A stretch of DNA of 64,000 bases from Magnolia sinica (Eukaryota > Streptophyta > Magnoliopsida > Magnoliales > Magnoliaceae). The stretch covers positions 80,183,959 through 80,247,958 of the forward strand of contig NC_080579.1 of NCBI RefSeq assembly GCF_029962835.1. Reading direction: 5' to 3'. Positions 48,082 through 59,323 of the stretch are shown one piece after another. Position 1 is the first letter of the stretch; each line of letters opens with the position of its first letter. Under the pieces are notes generated by a model. That model did no database searches. It had not been told where the DNA came from and worked only from the letters and a program-made list of their open reading frames with translations. The position numbers were made by a program, and so were the translations under genes.

Positions 48082-49070
48082 ATTTCCTACTTCCAAGTGG
48101 TCTTTCGGGCTATTTGATTTTTTATTTTCATGGTAAATGCTTGGGAAATGGGTTATTATTACTCCCTAAGCATGTTTGATTTTTGCGAGTATTTCCACCT
48201 CGAAAATCAGTTCAAAAAAGGACTTACTTAAATTTGTGGGCCCCACCATGATATATGTGAGATATCTATGCCATTCATCTGTTTTACTGGAACATTTTAG
48301 GGCATGAGCCCAAAAATGAGGCAGATCCAAAGCTCAATTGGCTCACGCCACAAGAAACAACGGTCGTAAAAGTTCTACCGTTGAAAGGTTTTTTCTCCTA
48401 GAGCCCAAAAGATTGTTTATTTATCATCTAATCTATTCATAAGGTCTTCGGGACATGGATAAGGGGAAAACACAAATATCAGTATGATCCAAAAGTTCCT
48501 GGGCCCTCAAAACGTTTTTAATGGTAGGCCTTCAATTCCCACTGTTTCCTGTGATGTGGTCCGCTTGAACTTTAGATTTGCCTCATTTTTAGGCTCATGC
48601 CTTAAAATCAGCTAGCAGAATGGATGGACAACGTGGATAAGACATATACATCATAGTGGGCCCCACATGAAATTCCCATAAATGCACATTTCCTATATAT
48701 TTAACATGGAATTGAGAAAGAAAACATTCCCTTAATCTCTCTCTCTCTCTCTCTCCCTCTCTCTCTCTCCCCTTTATTCCTTCTCTTGGAAGTTGGAAGA
48801 TCAAGATTCAAGCACTTGTGTTCAATTCATTGTTTAATTGATTTTATCTCCCAAATGTATTTTAAGTATGTAAAATTAGCTATCCATTAACTTAGGAAAG
48901 TTTTCCTTAATTTCTCATTTTTTTAAAAGATTTTTTTCCCATATTTTTGGATTTTTTTAATTGTTATTATTTTTAAAAAAAATATGCGGTTGCATATGCG
49001 GTTGTGCAATCACATATACTCATAGGCATATGCGATCACGCATGATTGCATATGCGATTCGACAACATTG
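47803..49070. mobile_element. hAT-type element with perfect 8-bp target duplication
   Basis: TTAAGGAC at 47795-47802 and 49071-49078 flanks the element exactly. Ends are 'tattgttgtc' and 'gacaacattg', inverted repeats apart from the outermost bases. Subterminal zones on both sides are packed with 'gcatatg' and 'tgcgatt' words (47815-47900 and 48980-49060), as hAT transposase-binding regions often are. A promoter-like 'gcctataaatagggc' occurs at about 47949-47963, with CT microsatellites downstream (48045-48078, 48738-48770). No transposase is encoded. A complete fold-back element (48236-48666) is nested inside. Confidence 0.85.
48236..48666. mobile_element. Fold-back element nested in the hAT element
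   Basis: 431 bases running from GTGGGCCCCACC to GGTGGGGCCCAC-type ends: left 'gtgggccccaccatgatata', right 'catcatagtgggccccac'. Arms mirror throughout: 'ttagggcatgagcccaaaaa' (48298) against 'tttttaggctcatgccttaa' (48586). Adjacent 9-mers cttaaattt and atgaaattc agree at 6 positions, compatible with an eroded 9-bp Mutator-type duplication but not proof. Confidence 0.85.
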
Positions 49071-49078
49071 TTAAGGAC

Positions 49079-49555
49079 ATCTATTGGATTTGGTATCATG
49101 CTTCGATGATTGGATCATTGTTATGATAGGACTCATTGTGGATGGGGGATACTCTAAAAGAAGGAAAAAAAATTCAAACCTTTGATCTTTTAACTCTTTT
49201 ACTTACATGGCTGGCTTGACCTTGTGAGGCTAGAGCCAGTCTAGGGCTTGCCTATCCTGGCCAATTGCCACCCATAATTGGGTTTGTGGATATGGTCTGA
49301 TTGGCTGGCCTGCTACCTTTAGAATCTTGGCATATGGTATTAGTGGCCGGCCTGGTACCTTCAGAATCTCGGCTAACAAAGGCCAATCCCCAAACTCTGG
49401 AGGGAGACCATGAAGTCTTACCTAGGCTAGGCACTTTAGAAATCTCGCTTTTGTAGCTTTAAATAGAGGGCCCTGGGGGATTATCCAGGCTCGTGTGGCT
49501 GCGTGTGGCCTCGCATGCCCCTCACATGGCCTTGTGTGTGGCCTCTTTCCCCAAT

Positions 49556-49608
<53 letters not shown>

Positions 49609-50340
49609 CCCTAAAACGTTTGAAAAGACAAAAATACCCATAGTAAGTAGTAATAAAGGAAAAAATTCCACTTATGTCCTAAACAAGAATCCTAATCAAA
49701 CATAAATAATGACTCAATCTAAAACCCTAAACAATGAGATAAAAGGCCTAGGCCCACATCCTTAGATGGGCCATAAAGTTGTATGGTCCATATCGCATAT
49801 ATTAACAAGGTCTTTATGCATGAATTGGCCTATCAGAATTGATTTTCATTTGTCTCTTCAAGGGAGGACTTTAGAAGGAAGGGCCAAAGGCGACTTTTGG
49901 TTGGGGTTGCTATCAGTTGTTGGTCTGGCGAGGGCAAGGTTTTAAATATCAGTATTGGCTGGGGTGCTGTCGGAGTGTGTCAATTTGGATACTGTATGGT
50001 CAATCATACTGCATATTTAAAACCATTAGACATTGTTATCTCCATGAATTCCTCTATTAGGTTGATCCATCCCTATACAGAAAGAAAATGGGACTTGGAG
50101 ATGTTCTTTGTAGGTGAGATCGTCACAGTTTTTCCTTTGTAAAAGTGACGTAGCTGGTGTTTGGATCTTGATACGCTGTTTAATGGCCAATGTGATTGCT
50201 GGTTGGTCGATCAGGTTAGCGTTCCTTGGATTATCATTCGTTCATCTGCTCTCCTGATGATCTTCCCTGATTCATTTCAAGCTTCAGAGGCCTCCAAGGA
50301 GACACGATGCTACATTAGTGTTTGTTTTAGTTTTATAGTT

Positions 50341-50426
<86 letters not shown>

Positions 50427-50678
50427 AAAGATACTCGTTGAACTATAGCTATGTTCATGTGAGGAATTTGGCATCTTGGGGGTTTATATACCCATTGTTT
50501 TCCTTGAAGTCATAGAGTTTTCCCTCATTTTGTATCACATTTAGATTGTTATTATAATTTGCCAGAAGACATTTTGGGATTGCTTGATTTTGAGTTTATC
50601 TACTGGAAATTAAAGCTTTACTGCTGGAAATTCATGTGTACTGGAAAATTGTTTCTACCTGTTGAAACGTGCGTTTTA
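49079..50678. other. Unassigned with two large microsatellites
   Basis: No gene recognised. (GA)n at about 49559-49604 and (CT)n(TA)n at about 50344-50424. Around 49280-49370 a ~60-base unit ('ggctggcctgctacctttagaatc') is repeated once. Short frames at 49897-50142 and 50161-50427 have no recognisable domain; the latter runs into the microsatellite. Confidence 0.5.
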
Positions 50679-50963
50679 GGGTGTGTTTGGTTGCACCAGA
50701 TATCATGATTTTCATGACATTTTCCACCAAATTGGGCTGTGTTTGTTAACGGCCTCCATTGCACTTAGGAGGGGCGTTGGCTTAGCATCTCCTCAAGTAG
50801 GAGAGTGCACGTCATAATTTGTGTTTGTTTGCACCAAATATCATGAAATTTCATGATTAATGTCTTTTTTGGTGCAAAAATATCATGAAATTTGGTTCAA
50901 CCAAACCCAGCCTTGACTGATTAATCATGAAATATCATGATATTTGGGCAATCAAACACACCC
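50679..50963. mobile_element. Tourist-like MITE with TTA target duplication
   Basis: Ends 'gggtgtgtttggttgcacc' and 'atttgggcaatcaaacacaccc' are inverted; TTA flanks at 50676-50678 and 50964-50966. The interior repeats 'caaatatcatgaaatttcatg'. A short insert at about 50740-50830 appears to split the left arm, since the arm motif restarts at 'gtgtttgtttgcaccaaat'. Confidence 0.75.
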
Positions 50964-51034
50964 TTAGATTGTATCTTCCGGAGTTTGTGATATTCTTGCT
51001 AATTTTCAGTTCTGTTTAAACTTCAAGTTATTTA

Positions 51035-51145
51035 GGGTGTGTTTGGATGGACCAAATATCATGAAAATTTTCATCATAATGTTTTACACCAAATCAGATG
51101 GATTAATCGTAAAATTTCATGATATTTGGTGCAACCAAATGCACC
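51035..51145. mobile_element. Short MITE related to 50679-50963
   Basis: The left end 'gggtgtgtttggatggacca' and right end 'atatttggtgcaaccaaatg' share the family motifs in a much shorter element. TTA precedes it (51032-51034) but the right duplication is eroded. Confidence 0.6.
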
Positions 51146-51318
51146 GTTCCCCCATGCTTGCACACACACACACACAAAAATTAACACAAGAGTCGGTCCT
51201 TCAGAATCATTTGGTACGTTTGGATTACAGGGTATTCTGTCTTTGTAATGCATGCAAGTTGGGTTTCTTTTTGGTCATCTTAATCTTGTAGAGTTTGCGG
51301 ACTTGGCATTTCACCTGA

Positions 51319-51763
51319 TTGAGTCAATTCACTTTTTTTTTAATATCTACCTGTCTGGGTTATCATGAGTTGTCAGGACTAGAAAGATGGTCAAGTCAGC
51401 ACAATTGTCCACGTCAGCTAATTCTAGTCTATGGAAATTGTCCTGTCCGTGGTGTGAAGTTACACATCCAACTATTTGAACTAGGCTTTTCCGAGTCAAT
51501 TATCTCGAGCATTATCAACAGTGCCAAAGACATGGCCCACTTGCCCTGTGATCGGCAATGCACAGTGACCCCACCCGAAAGACCACTTTGCTGGAAGCTA
51601 TGCACACAGGTCCCAAAGTAGGGACAAGGTGTCTATGACGTACCCAACTTATATCATTCTGCAGAATCTGCACTAGCTGATTCCATGGTTGAGATCTCTG
51701 AGGTTTCAGGTAACATGGTGGCATGCTTGCATCTTACTTTAGTATTTGAAAAGGTTTCTTTCT
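51319..51763 (+). other. Exon-like open stretch with one in-frame stop, unassigned
   Basis: A frame runs from 51319 to 51763 broken only by TAG at 51619-51621. The part QLILVYGNCPVRGVKLHI through ELGFSESIISSIINSA looks more protein-like than its surroundings, and after the stop VYDVPNLYHSAESALADSM leads to a possible donor 'ttcag|gtaaca' near 51709. I do not recognise the family. It could be a pseudogene exon or chance. Confidence 0.25.
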
Positions 51764-52784
51764 GATCAAGGATATTGATGTCGATGCGCGAAGCTCCAGT
51801 GGAATCATATGGTGGTTGATATAAATCAGAATTTCTAGATTGAATGGCAGATTAGGTCTCCGTTGGTTTTTTCCCCCATTATTCAGTGTGCTGGTATAAC
51901 ACATGCTGCATCTACAATATTTGAGCCAGTCATATGGTAGGCCCCACCATGACTGAGCTGCATATCCTGAAATTAATACCATTCAGAATGGAGAACTTCT
52001 CCATCGGGTGTTACTTCTACCCAGCCCTTTTACCTTGAACCTCAGATAAATTGATAGCACTAATCCTGTATGGTATTGTTGTTGTGCTATGGCCCATCCA
52101 TATTGGGACATGTTGATGAACAGTTTTGATTGTTTTTTCATTTTTTATGGTTAAATTCTTCATCACATACCATTAAGATCATAATGTCAAGTCAGGAAAA
52201 TGACTAGAAATTCTATGATTTCGTTTTCATTTATGTTTAAACTCGAATCATGTAGGGCTGAAGGATTCCACGAGGTTGAAGGTTGGGTTTTCAGTATCTT
52301 TGGTATCTTTGTTTTTGCTGTATCCGTTTGGATGGCATTCTGCCTTAATCCATATTTTGCCCTCCCATGTGCAGCAAAAATGGTGCTTCACTTAATAAAA
52401 ATTTTGGGACTTACTTTTTCTGTCTTGAACTTCCAAAAAGTCTGTTTGACGCTTGGAAATCTGATGTGGGCCCTCCAAAATTGGAATTAAGGCTTTAATG
52501 CCTACCTTTTGTATGGTGAATGTGGTATTGAGAAATGATTGTACATGTATTCTTCTGGGGCAGTGCTCAATTTGGTCTACTTGCAATGCATGATGTGCGT
52601 TTTTTTTTTTTTGGATTTATTTTCAAATACCTTGTGGACCCCCTTTTTATTTATTTATTTATTTTATGCTTTACACTAAGCTCTGCTATATTGGATGTAG
52701 TTGTTATCTTCTCATTAGAACTGCCAATTTGGTATTGCTTATACCAACGTTGGACCATTCATCTAGTCAATACGTGTCAAATGA
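51764..52784. other. Intergenic, no gene recognised
   Basis: Short frames only (for example 52200-52490), without recognisable motifs. A stray 'taggccccaccatgact' at about 51938 is a fold-back family word. Confidence 0.4.
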
Positions 52785-52960
52785 TTCCATGGATGATCCT
52801 AACCACTCCTTTTCCTATTTATTGCAGACAATCTTTCATTGGATGATCCAAGCCACAGCTTTTCCTGTTAACTGCAGATAATCTTTTATTGGATGATCCA
52901 AGCCACACCTTTTCCTATTTACTTTAGATCATCTTTCATTGGACGTTCCAATCTGTCAAT
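52785..52960. repeat. Tandem repeat, ~50-bp unit
   Basis: 'ttggatgatccaagccac' followed by 'cttttcctatttactgcaga' and 'taatctttcatt' recurs with starts near 52839 and 52889 and partial copies on both sides, about 3.5 units. Sequence differences between units are few. Confidence 0.75.
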
Positions 52961-55800
52961 TGGTTTAACTTTCCCTGTTTATTTAGACCATGTTCTATGT
53001 TCCCTAACCATAGCAAAATTACATACTGCAGAGAAGTGGTACAGGAAACGTTCAAGTTTGATTTGGTCAAAGATATGGAAACATGAGAAAATTGGAGAAT
53101 GAAAATTTTTGTTTTCTAAAAGTTGAGAGTGAAAAAAATGGCTATATATGCACAAGCACATAGGTAATCAAATTGTAGGTTGATGTCATTTCATTCCTCT
53201 CTCAAAACTCTAGTTATTCTTATATAAATGATTTGACTCCGCCAAAAAATTTCACCTTCTTCTCAATTCAATAATGGGAGCAATTTTTCTTTTTTAATCT
53301 CTCTCAAAAGTTCTGTTCTGATAAATATGTTTCTTGAATTTATTTTTTATATTTAATTCAGTTTCCTCAAAAGCACCCTTTGCGCTCTCAAACATGCTGT
53401 GTTTTAGAGGTGGAACTAGTTCTGTGGCCTTCTATTTTTAAACCGAGTCTAGAACATAGATACTAAGTATTTTCCTAACTGCCCATTCCATCTTGATCTG
53501 GATAAATATCTAATGAGCTCTACTGGACAAGTGATGGCCTGATCACCTGACCTATTTAGATGATCCTGATCGGTTCTCTCAATTGATTTGCGGACCACCA
53601 ATTGGGTCCTGGTGCGGCTCAGGTGATTTGTTTCAAGCACATAGCAATGTGCTAGCACACGCAAGATCCAGGCAATTCATTAGGCATCCCATCAATGTGG
53701 AGCAAGCAATCTCGTATAGAGATGTGATCCAGTATGAATACTGCTTACCTCTCCATGCAGCGACAACTAGCTGTGTTTGGAGCCAATAGTGGTGTACGGC
53801 ATGCAACCCATTCAGCAGGTCTGCGCCACTGTGGAAGTGGAACGTCCCAAAAGTTAGGCTGGTCCAACTGTTGGTGGACTACTACGCGAATGGTTACCCA
53901 CTGTTTTCTAGGGTGTTGTCTTTGTGATGATTGATCTGATCAACCCGTTTTTTGGGCCTCTCATTTTCAGGATGAGCAAGCCGATAAGTTGGATACCACA
54001 CGCACACCACGGTGGGATCCACAAGCTGCTAGGCAATATATTTTCTTCGACGGACTGGAGGGACAAGAAAGACATTAGGACCGGTTTGGCCGGTTGGTAT
54101 TTCTTTGGGGAAGTGGGTGCACTAGGTCTTGTTTGCAGCAACCTTACAAAAATGTGGATTCCAAATCCGTAGCAGACGGTTGCTGATCAAATGCTAACCT
54201 CTCTTCACTCAAGAGGTAGCAAAATGGCACCCTACAAAATAATTCTCAGCGAAATGTTGGCTGGCGTTTGTAAAAATAAAAATCAGAGAATTAAAAGTTA
54301 GGTTCATACGTTTTGATTTCTAAAACTGGAGCTAGAAAAGGGGATTGACATGCACGTTTGATTGTGCATGTCTGATGTGGTGCCAATACAAAATTTAAAC
54401 TAGATTAAATTTAGAATCGCCATGGCCTAACTACTAGTAGGTGTACCTAGAGTTCCATCTACTTGGGTCAAATTTTCATTAGATCCAACCCATTAATCAG
54501 ATACGCTGCCTCTCGTTCAGGCTAGAACCCAAGATGGTAGGCCGCACCATAGGAAACAACTTGTATGGAACGCCCACCTTTGGTGTTTGTGTAGAGCCTA
54601 CAGTGCCCTATATATATATATTTCATCCAACTTGCTTCGTTACGATGAAAGTATTCCCTCAAGAACAATGCTGTTCCAAAACTCAGATGAGCTAACAAAG
54701 AAATGAACTTGGAGGTTTAGTTATAATTCCTGGTGTGGTGGCCCACTTGAGTGTTGAATCAACCTGATCTTTGGGATCAAGGGCAAATAAAGGGCAATGA
54801 ACCTGATGGATGGAGATGCATCTCATGCACTTTAAAGTCAATCCCCTCACAGAGGCGTTACACACCCATTTGCATGCCCACTAAGTAATTACTCGGGAGT
54901 TTTCCTTAAATTTATTCTGAGTAATAACAAACGAAGGTGGTTAAAAGTTTTTTTTTTTTTTTTTTAAAACTCATTCTTTGCCTCTATTAAATCTAATCCC
55001 AATGAAAATGAAAATAAAATCCATTCAATACTCCTTTAATATCAAAAGGACTTTAATTCTATCAAGGGATGATAACGACCAATCTCCATGCCTGAATCAC
55101 CCTCCAATTTTTCTTTTTAAAAAAGTTTGCTTTTTTCTTTTTGATATTATTATAATTATTATTTCCTTTTTTGCTTTGAGATAGGTTTTAGCTCACTTAG
55201 CCAACGTGAACTTTTCGTAAAAAAATAGCAGGGATTGAAACATTAGGTCTCACTTCCAACCATTTGCGACCACTCAGAGGATAACCAACCTATCAAGTGC
55301 CATCCGAACCCTTCCAATAGATTGGGCCCACCATGAAGATTACACTGTGAAAAGCAGCCCCATCTTACTCATCATGTAGGCCACACCATAGAAAACAATA
55401 TATCTAGCCATTGAAAGAAAAATACAAAGTGTTGAAGGAAAGTGTCAATGAGTACATGCAGCTGACTTTTGCACAAGGTGATCCTGGAGCCAACTTATTG
55501 GAGCGCTTGAATGTTGCACATACATGAAGGTTGGAAGTTATTGCTAGGTGGATCATAGCTTGTGGTCCAACCTGTTGGACAGCTTATATCCAACAGGCTG
55601 TACAGCAGTGATCAAAATAGTCAACGTGTGATCCACGACTCTAATTTCCTTCAACAACAAAGCTGAATTGCCATAGTTCCACATCGTCGTTCCTACCAAA
55701 ATTACCAGACCAGAACCATTAAATTGATGATATGACAAAGACGGGATGGATTGCCAAACAAGAACCTAATCCCCTCTTGAATCACCCTTTGTCAAGAGTC
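52961..55800. other. Intergenic with eroded fold-back pieces
   Basis: No gene recognised. Interior and right-arm blocks of the fold-back family lie at about 54520-54830 (cgcccacctttgg, then 'ttcctggtgtggtggccca') and a left-arm piece at about 55320-55400 ('gggcccaccatgaagatt'). A T-run occurs at 54949-54965. Confidence 0.5.
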
Positions 55801-55985
55801 CTAATCCATGCCAGCCTTCTTCCCCTCAGTTTCTGAAAACTTCAGCAAAAGATCCTTAAAAGAACTCAAGAGACCTTGAAAGTTCAGTAAATCTTCTCTC
55901 GAATGTTCCTCTCGGCATTGTGGAAGCAAGTGAATGACCATTGCTTCAGCTTCTTTGTATGTGAAACAAAGGTTGATGAAAAGAT
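55801..55985 (-). CDS. Probable terminal exon of a minus-strand gene
   Basis: On the minus strand 'ctttaacttttttag' gives a good acceptor ending at 55986. From 55985 a frame of about 61 codons runs to TAG at 55803-55801. It contains INLCFTYKEAEAMVIHLLPQ, REDLLNFQGLLSSFKDLLLK and ends KKAGMD. The amphipathic, leucine-rich character and intact frame look like real coding sequence. It lies 3' of the two exons at 56402-56641 and 59324-59484. It needs one base from the previous exon to fill its first codon, which does not fit a direct join to the phase-0 donor at 56420/56419, so an intermediate exon or a different model is required. It may instead be alternative or belong to a separate gene. Confidence 0.4.
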
Positions 55986-56102
55986 CTAAAAAAGTTAAAG
56001 AACGAATAAAAAAGAAAAAGGAAAAAAGAAAAACTCATTGAGGTGATATGTTGACTTTGGAGGTGAGACCATCGATCGTGTGTATTGGAATGTAGATATT
56101 GA

Positions 56103-56272
56103 GAAAAACACAACTGTTGACATTTTCATTTGATGTTCTGTACAAATCTGTACACAAACCATTGGAAGAACACAAATCAAAGAATGCGAAAAACACAACT
56201 GTTGACATTTTCATTTGATGTTCTGTACAGATCTGTACACAAACCATTGAAAGAACACAAATCAAAGAATGC
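56103..56272. repeat. Recent 85-bp tandem duplication
   Basis: Copies 56103-56187 and 56188-56272, both starting 'gaaaaacacaactgttgaca' and containing 'ttctgtacanatctgtacac', differ at very few positions. The unit length is not a multiple of three, so any coding frame here would be shifted. It lies between the exon at 56402-56641 and the one at 55801-55985. Confidence 0.9.
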
Positions 56273-56401
56273 AAAGCCACACCTACAGCTCATCACACAG
56301 AGCAGCTAAAAAGAAACAATAAGAAAGAACAGCATAAAGAAAAAGGGAAAAAAAAAAAAGAATGAATGAAAGAATACAAAACCGACGGATGTTGTACAAA
56401 A

Positions 56402-56641
56402 TCAAGATACACATCTTACAGGTAAAGGGGACATGTTTACTCCTAAATGGATGGCCTTGATTAATGACACAAACTTGAGCACAGCATCTTCAGAAAACCA
56501 CTTAAGTTTCCATGTGAGAGGGGCCGAAGTCAACTGTTCAAACTGCTTTTTCTTCCCAAGGTCAGGCAAAAAGTTGATTTTCCTGGATGCAGCATGGTTC
56601 AAAGACAAGGTCACACACCTACTTTCCCTGGGTTCGATTAC
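56402..56641 (-). CDS. Internal or terminal exon of a minus-strand gene, family uncertain
   Basis: The minus strand has an acceptor 'ttcatttccag' ending at 56642. The frame from 56641 begins VIEPRESRCVTLSLNHA and continues with FLPDLGKKKQFEQLTS, APLTWKLKWFSEDAVLKF and IKAIHLGVNMSPL. It either stops at TGA (56404-56402) after PVRCVS or is spliced at a good donor CCT|GTAAGA (56420/56419). The exon joins in phase 0 to the one at 59324-59484, giving ...GIVEM|VIEPRE.... The combination looks to me, from memory and unverified, like the C-terminal part of plant leucine-rich-repeat proteins annotated as outer-arm-dynein-light-chain-1-like or STK11-interacting-like. The upstream repeats and N-terminus are not in view. 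Confidence 0.6.
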   Translation of the reverse strand, partial: VIEPRESRCVTLSLNHAASRKINFLPDLGKKKQFEQLTSAPLTWKLKWFSEDAVLKFVSLIKAIHLGVNMSPLPVRCVS

Positions 56642-57019
56642 CTGGAAATGAAGCATCAGACTGGATTATCTTATGAATCAAGGGATTAAAATCATGTGAG
56701 GCTTTCATATTATATTCATTAAGATGAGCAGGATCTCATTTGATCCACACATGTATTGTAGTCAGTGCATTTGACAAAGGAGATCATCCATCATGGTTTA
56801 GTTGCATTCTGATGCTCAACGTGAGTCAACATGCAATATTCAATTCGATAAAGTAGAAAATGACCTAATGAATTGCATTTCAGATCATTTCAACTTGGAC
56901 AAAAAACATAGAATTGTATATTGGGATTTTAACTCGCTTGGGCTTGTATATTGGGTTTGTATTTTTGTAAATTTTGAACTTCGGTTCTGTGAAATAATAT
57001 TAACATCCTTTCAAAAAAA

Positions 57020-57535
57020 AAATTTAAAAAATCCTCATTTGAGCTACACTCATCCTATAAACATGTTCTTTAACTTTCCAATATTCTGTCCCATAAAGCA
57101 CGGCTGGTCCTTATAACTATCCTATAAAATTTCCCTTTAAATTTCAGTGGTACACGACGATCACATAAAACTCTTAGAGGCACATCTCCATTTCTTCCAC
57201 CCAGCTTGAATTCTATGGGCAACATCCTTCTCAGATTCTCCATCGTCATGAATTATTGACCCAAGGTCATCTTGGGAGACGTTTTAGTCAACAATCTTAA
57301 TCAATTGCTTGTTTTCACTCCTGTCGTTACTAAAATTGCACTCTATACACTCTATTTTAGTCCATGCAAGCTTAAATCCTTTATATTCTAAAAGACCCAT
57401 CCATAAATCTAGCTTTGTATTTACACCCTCCCTTGGTTAGTCAATCAAAACTATCTCACCTGCAAAGAACATACACCATTGGATATCTTCTTGCAAATGC
57501 TTCGTTAACTTGTCCATAACCATGGGTCACTATTT
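57020..57535 (-). mobile_element. RTE LINE relic in intron, reverse transcriptase end
   Basis: The minus strand reads a broken RTE RT segment: FAGEIVLID (catalytic FADDI position altered), REGVNTKLDLW, then CNFSNDRSENK, SIIHDDGESEKDVAHRIQAG and WKKWRCAS. Same family as 42870-43860. It lies in the long intron between the exons at 56402-56641 and 59324-59484. Confidence 0.8.
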
Positions 57536-57576
57536 TTACTGACCCAAAAGTATGGCTCTATTTTCCTATTGTTGAT

Positions 57577-57925
57577 TAGGTTTTTAATCATCATCATCAT
57601 CGTAATCTAAGCCTTATTCCAACTAATTAGTGTCAGCTACATGAATCCCTTCCACCATTCCACTCAATCAAGGACCATATCCTCAATTAAACCATAGGTC
57701 ATAAAATCTTTTGCTATGACCTCCATCCACGTCCTCTTGTTGATTAGGTTTTTAACAATCATGATCATCATCATAATCTACGCCTTATCCCAACTAATTG
57801 GTGTCAACTACATGAGTCCCTTCCACCATTGCACTCAATGAAGGACCATGTCCTCAGTTAAACTATAGGTCATAAAATATTTTCTTACTACCTCCATCCA
57901 CATCCTCTTAGACCTTCCCCTTGCG
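57577..57925 (-). mobile_element. Two tandem RTE LINE 3' ends
   Basis: On the minus strand, two successive copies (about 57925-57736 and 57735-57577) of the RTE 3' segment, each with 'ttagttggaataaggc'-type sequence followed by a (GATGAT)n-like tail. They correspond to 43740-43880 of the plus-strand relic. Confidence 0.75.
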
Positions 57926-59323
57926 CTTTTAGGGCCTGTTTGATTGGTTGTAATTACATGGAGTCAAAGGTAAATAAGTAATACTTATTTACCAGGGCAT
58001 TTCTTAGAGAAATACGGCATTCCATACAAACAAGAATCTCAAATTGTGTGTCAAGTATAGTGCAACGTGGCAAAACTCTATGGGCCACACCTTGATTTAT
58101 GTGTTTCATCCACGCCGTCCATTCATTTTGGCAGCTCATTTTAGGCCATGAGTGATGCAGACATCAGACCATTCAAAGTATATCAACGCATGAGACGTAC
58201 ATTACCTGTATCGATGTGGTTAGATGACGGGTACGGGTCAGGTCTCTAGAGGTTGAAGACCTTACACATGTGTTCGTGACATGTATAAGTTGCTTGAAGG
58301 AGATATTTGGACTGTTGGATCGTTTCGGCCCACCTTTTTTGCCAATTTGCCATATCATTGAGGCCCATCGGGCATCTTGGATTTGAGTTTATCCTATGAA
58401 TATTTTATTTATTCGAGTTTTGAGACAGTGCGCGCGCAATTTTTTGTGCAAATTTCTCTTCTTCTTTTTTTGAAACATTTTTTAGTATGGGTATTTTGGT
58501 CATTTAATGTAATTCCGAATTTATAAGGGTGTTTTGCCCTAAACCTCATGATGCTATGTCATGTATATGTAAAAAAAAAAAAGAAAAAAAAAAAGAAGCT
58601 TTTCTTCTTCAAGGTTAGACGGATCTTCAAGGTCAGACGATTCCGTCTTCGACTTCTAGTGATTGGAAGAGGGTATGAGACCCAGGGAAGTGATTTCTCA
58701 TCTCCTTCTCTCTCATTCTTTCTTTTCTCAAGGTATTCTCTTCTTTAAACCTATTTTCTTCATTTTTTTCTAAATTCTCTAGATCTAGAATCTGACTCCA
58801 TATAAAATAATTAGTTCTAGATTCCTAGTATATGCTCATATTAGGGATAAAATTTTATGGGCGTAGATGTCAGGGATAAGCATATCCAACACCATACTTC
58901 GCAGAATTATTGGGTATAGTTGACATTTTAGACATTGAAGGGAATCTTTGCCATGGAATTATCAATCCCTGATATGCCCACTCCATATAAATGGGACCCT
59001 TGGTTCAGTGATCCAGACCACTGATCCCATGGTTGGTAAGGATGGGAATGCTTAAAATTCTTCTAGTTTAGAAGATCCTAGCCATCCAATCTTGTGGTCT
59101 TCTGTATGGAGTATTGCAGTAGTTTTTTCCCTAACCATCAAAATAAGATCCACCAATGTGTGAAATCTTTGGGCACACCCCCATTTAAGATGGGTCCCAT
59201 CAGATAAATGGCCAGGATCAACTTGTGTCCCACAAGTACAGAATGTGGGGCACTGTTCACATTCTTATGCATAATTCTTCATCTTTGTAATAATAAAGAA
59301 AGCACAGATAAACAGAAATTTAC
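57926..59323. other. Rest of the long intron, repeat fragments
   Basis: A possible Tourist-like left end 'gggcctgtttgattggttg' at 57932 (TTA before it) has no clear partner. A fold-back left-arm piece is at about 58078-58165 (tgggccacaccttgattta, then ccgtccattcattttgg). An A-rich run is at 58571-58596. No additional exon was convincing. Confidence 0.45.
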
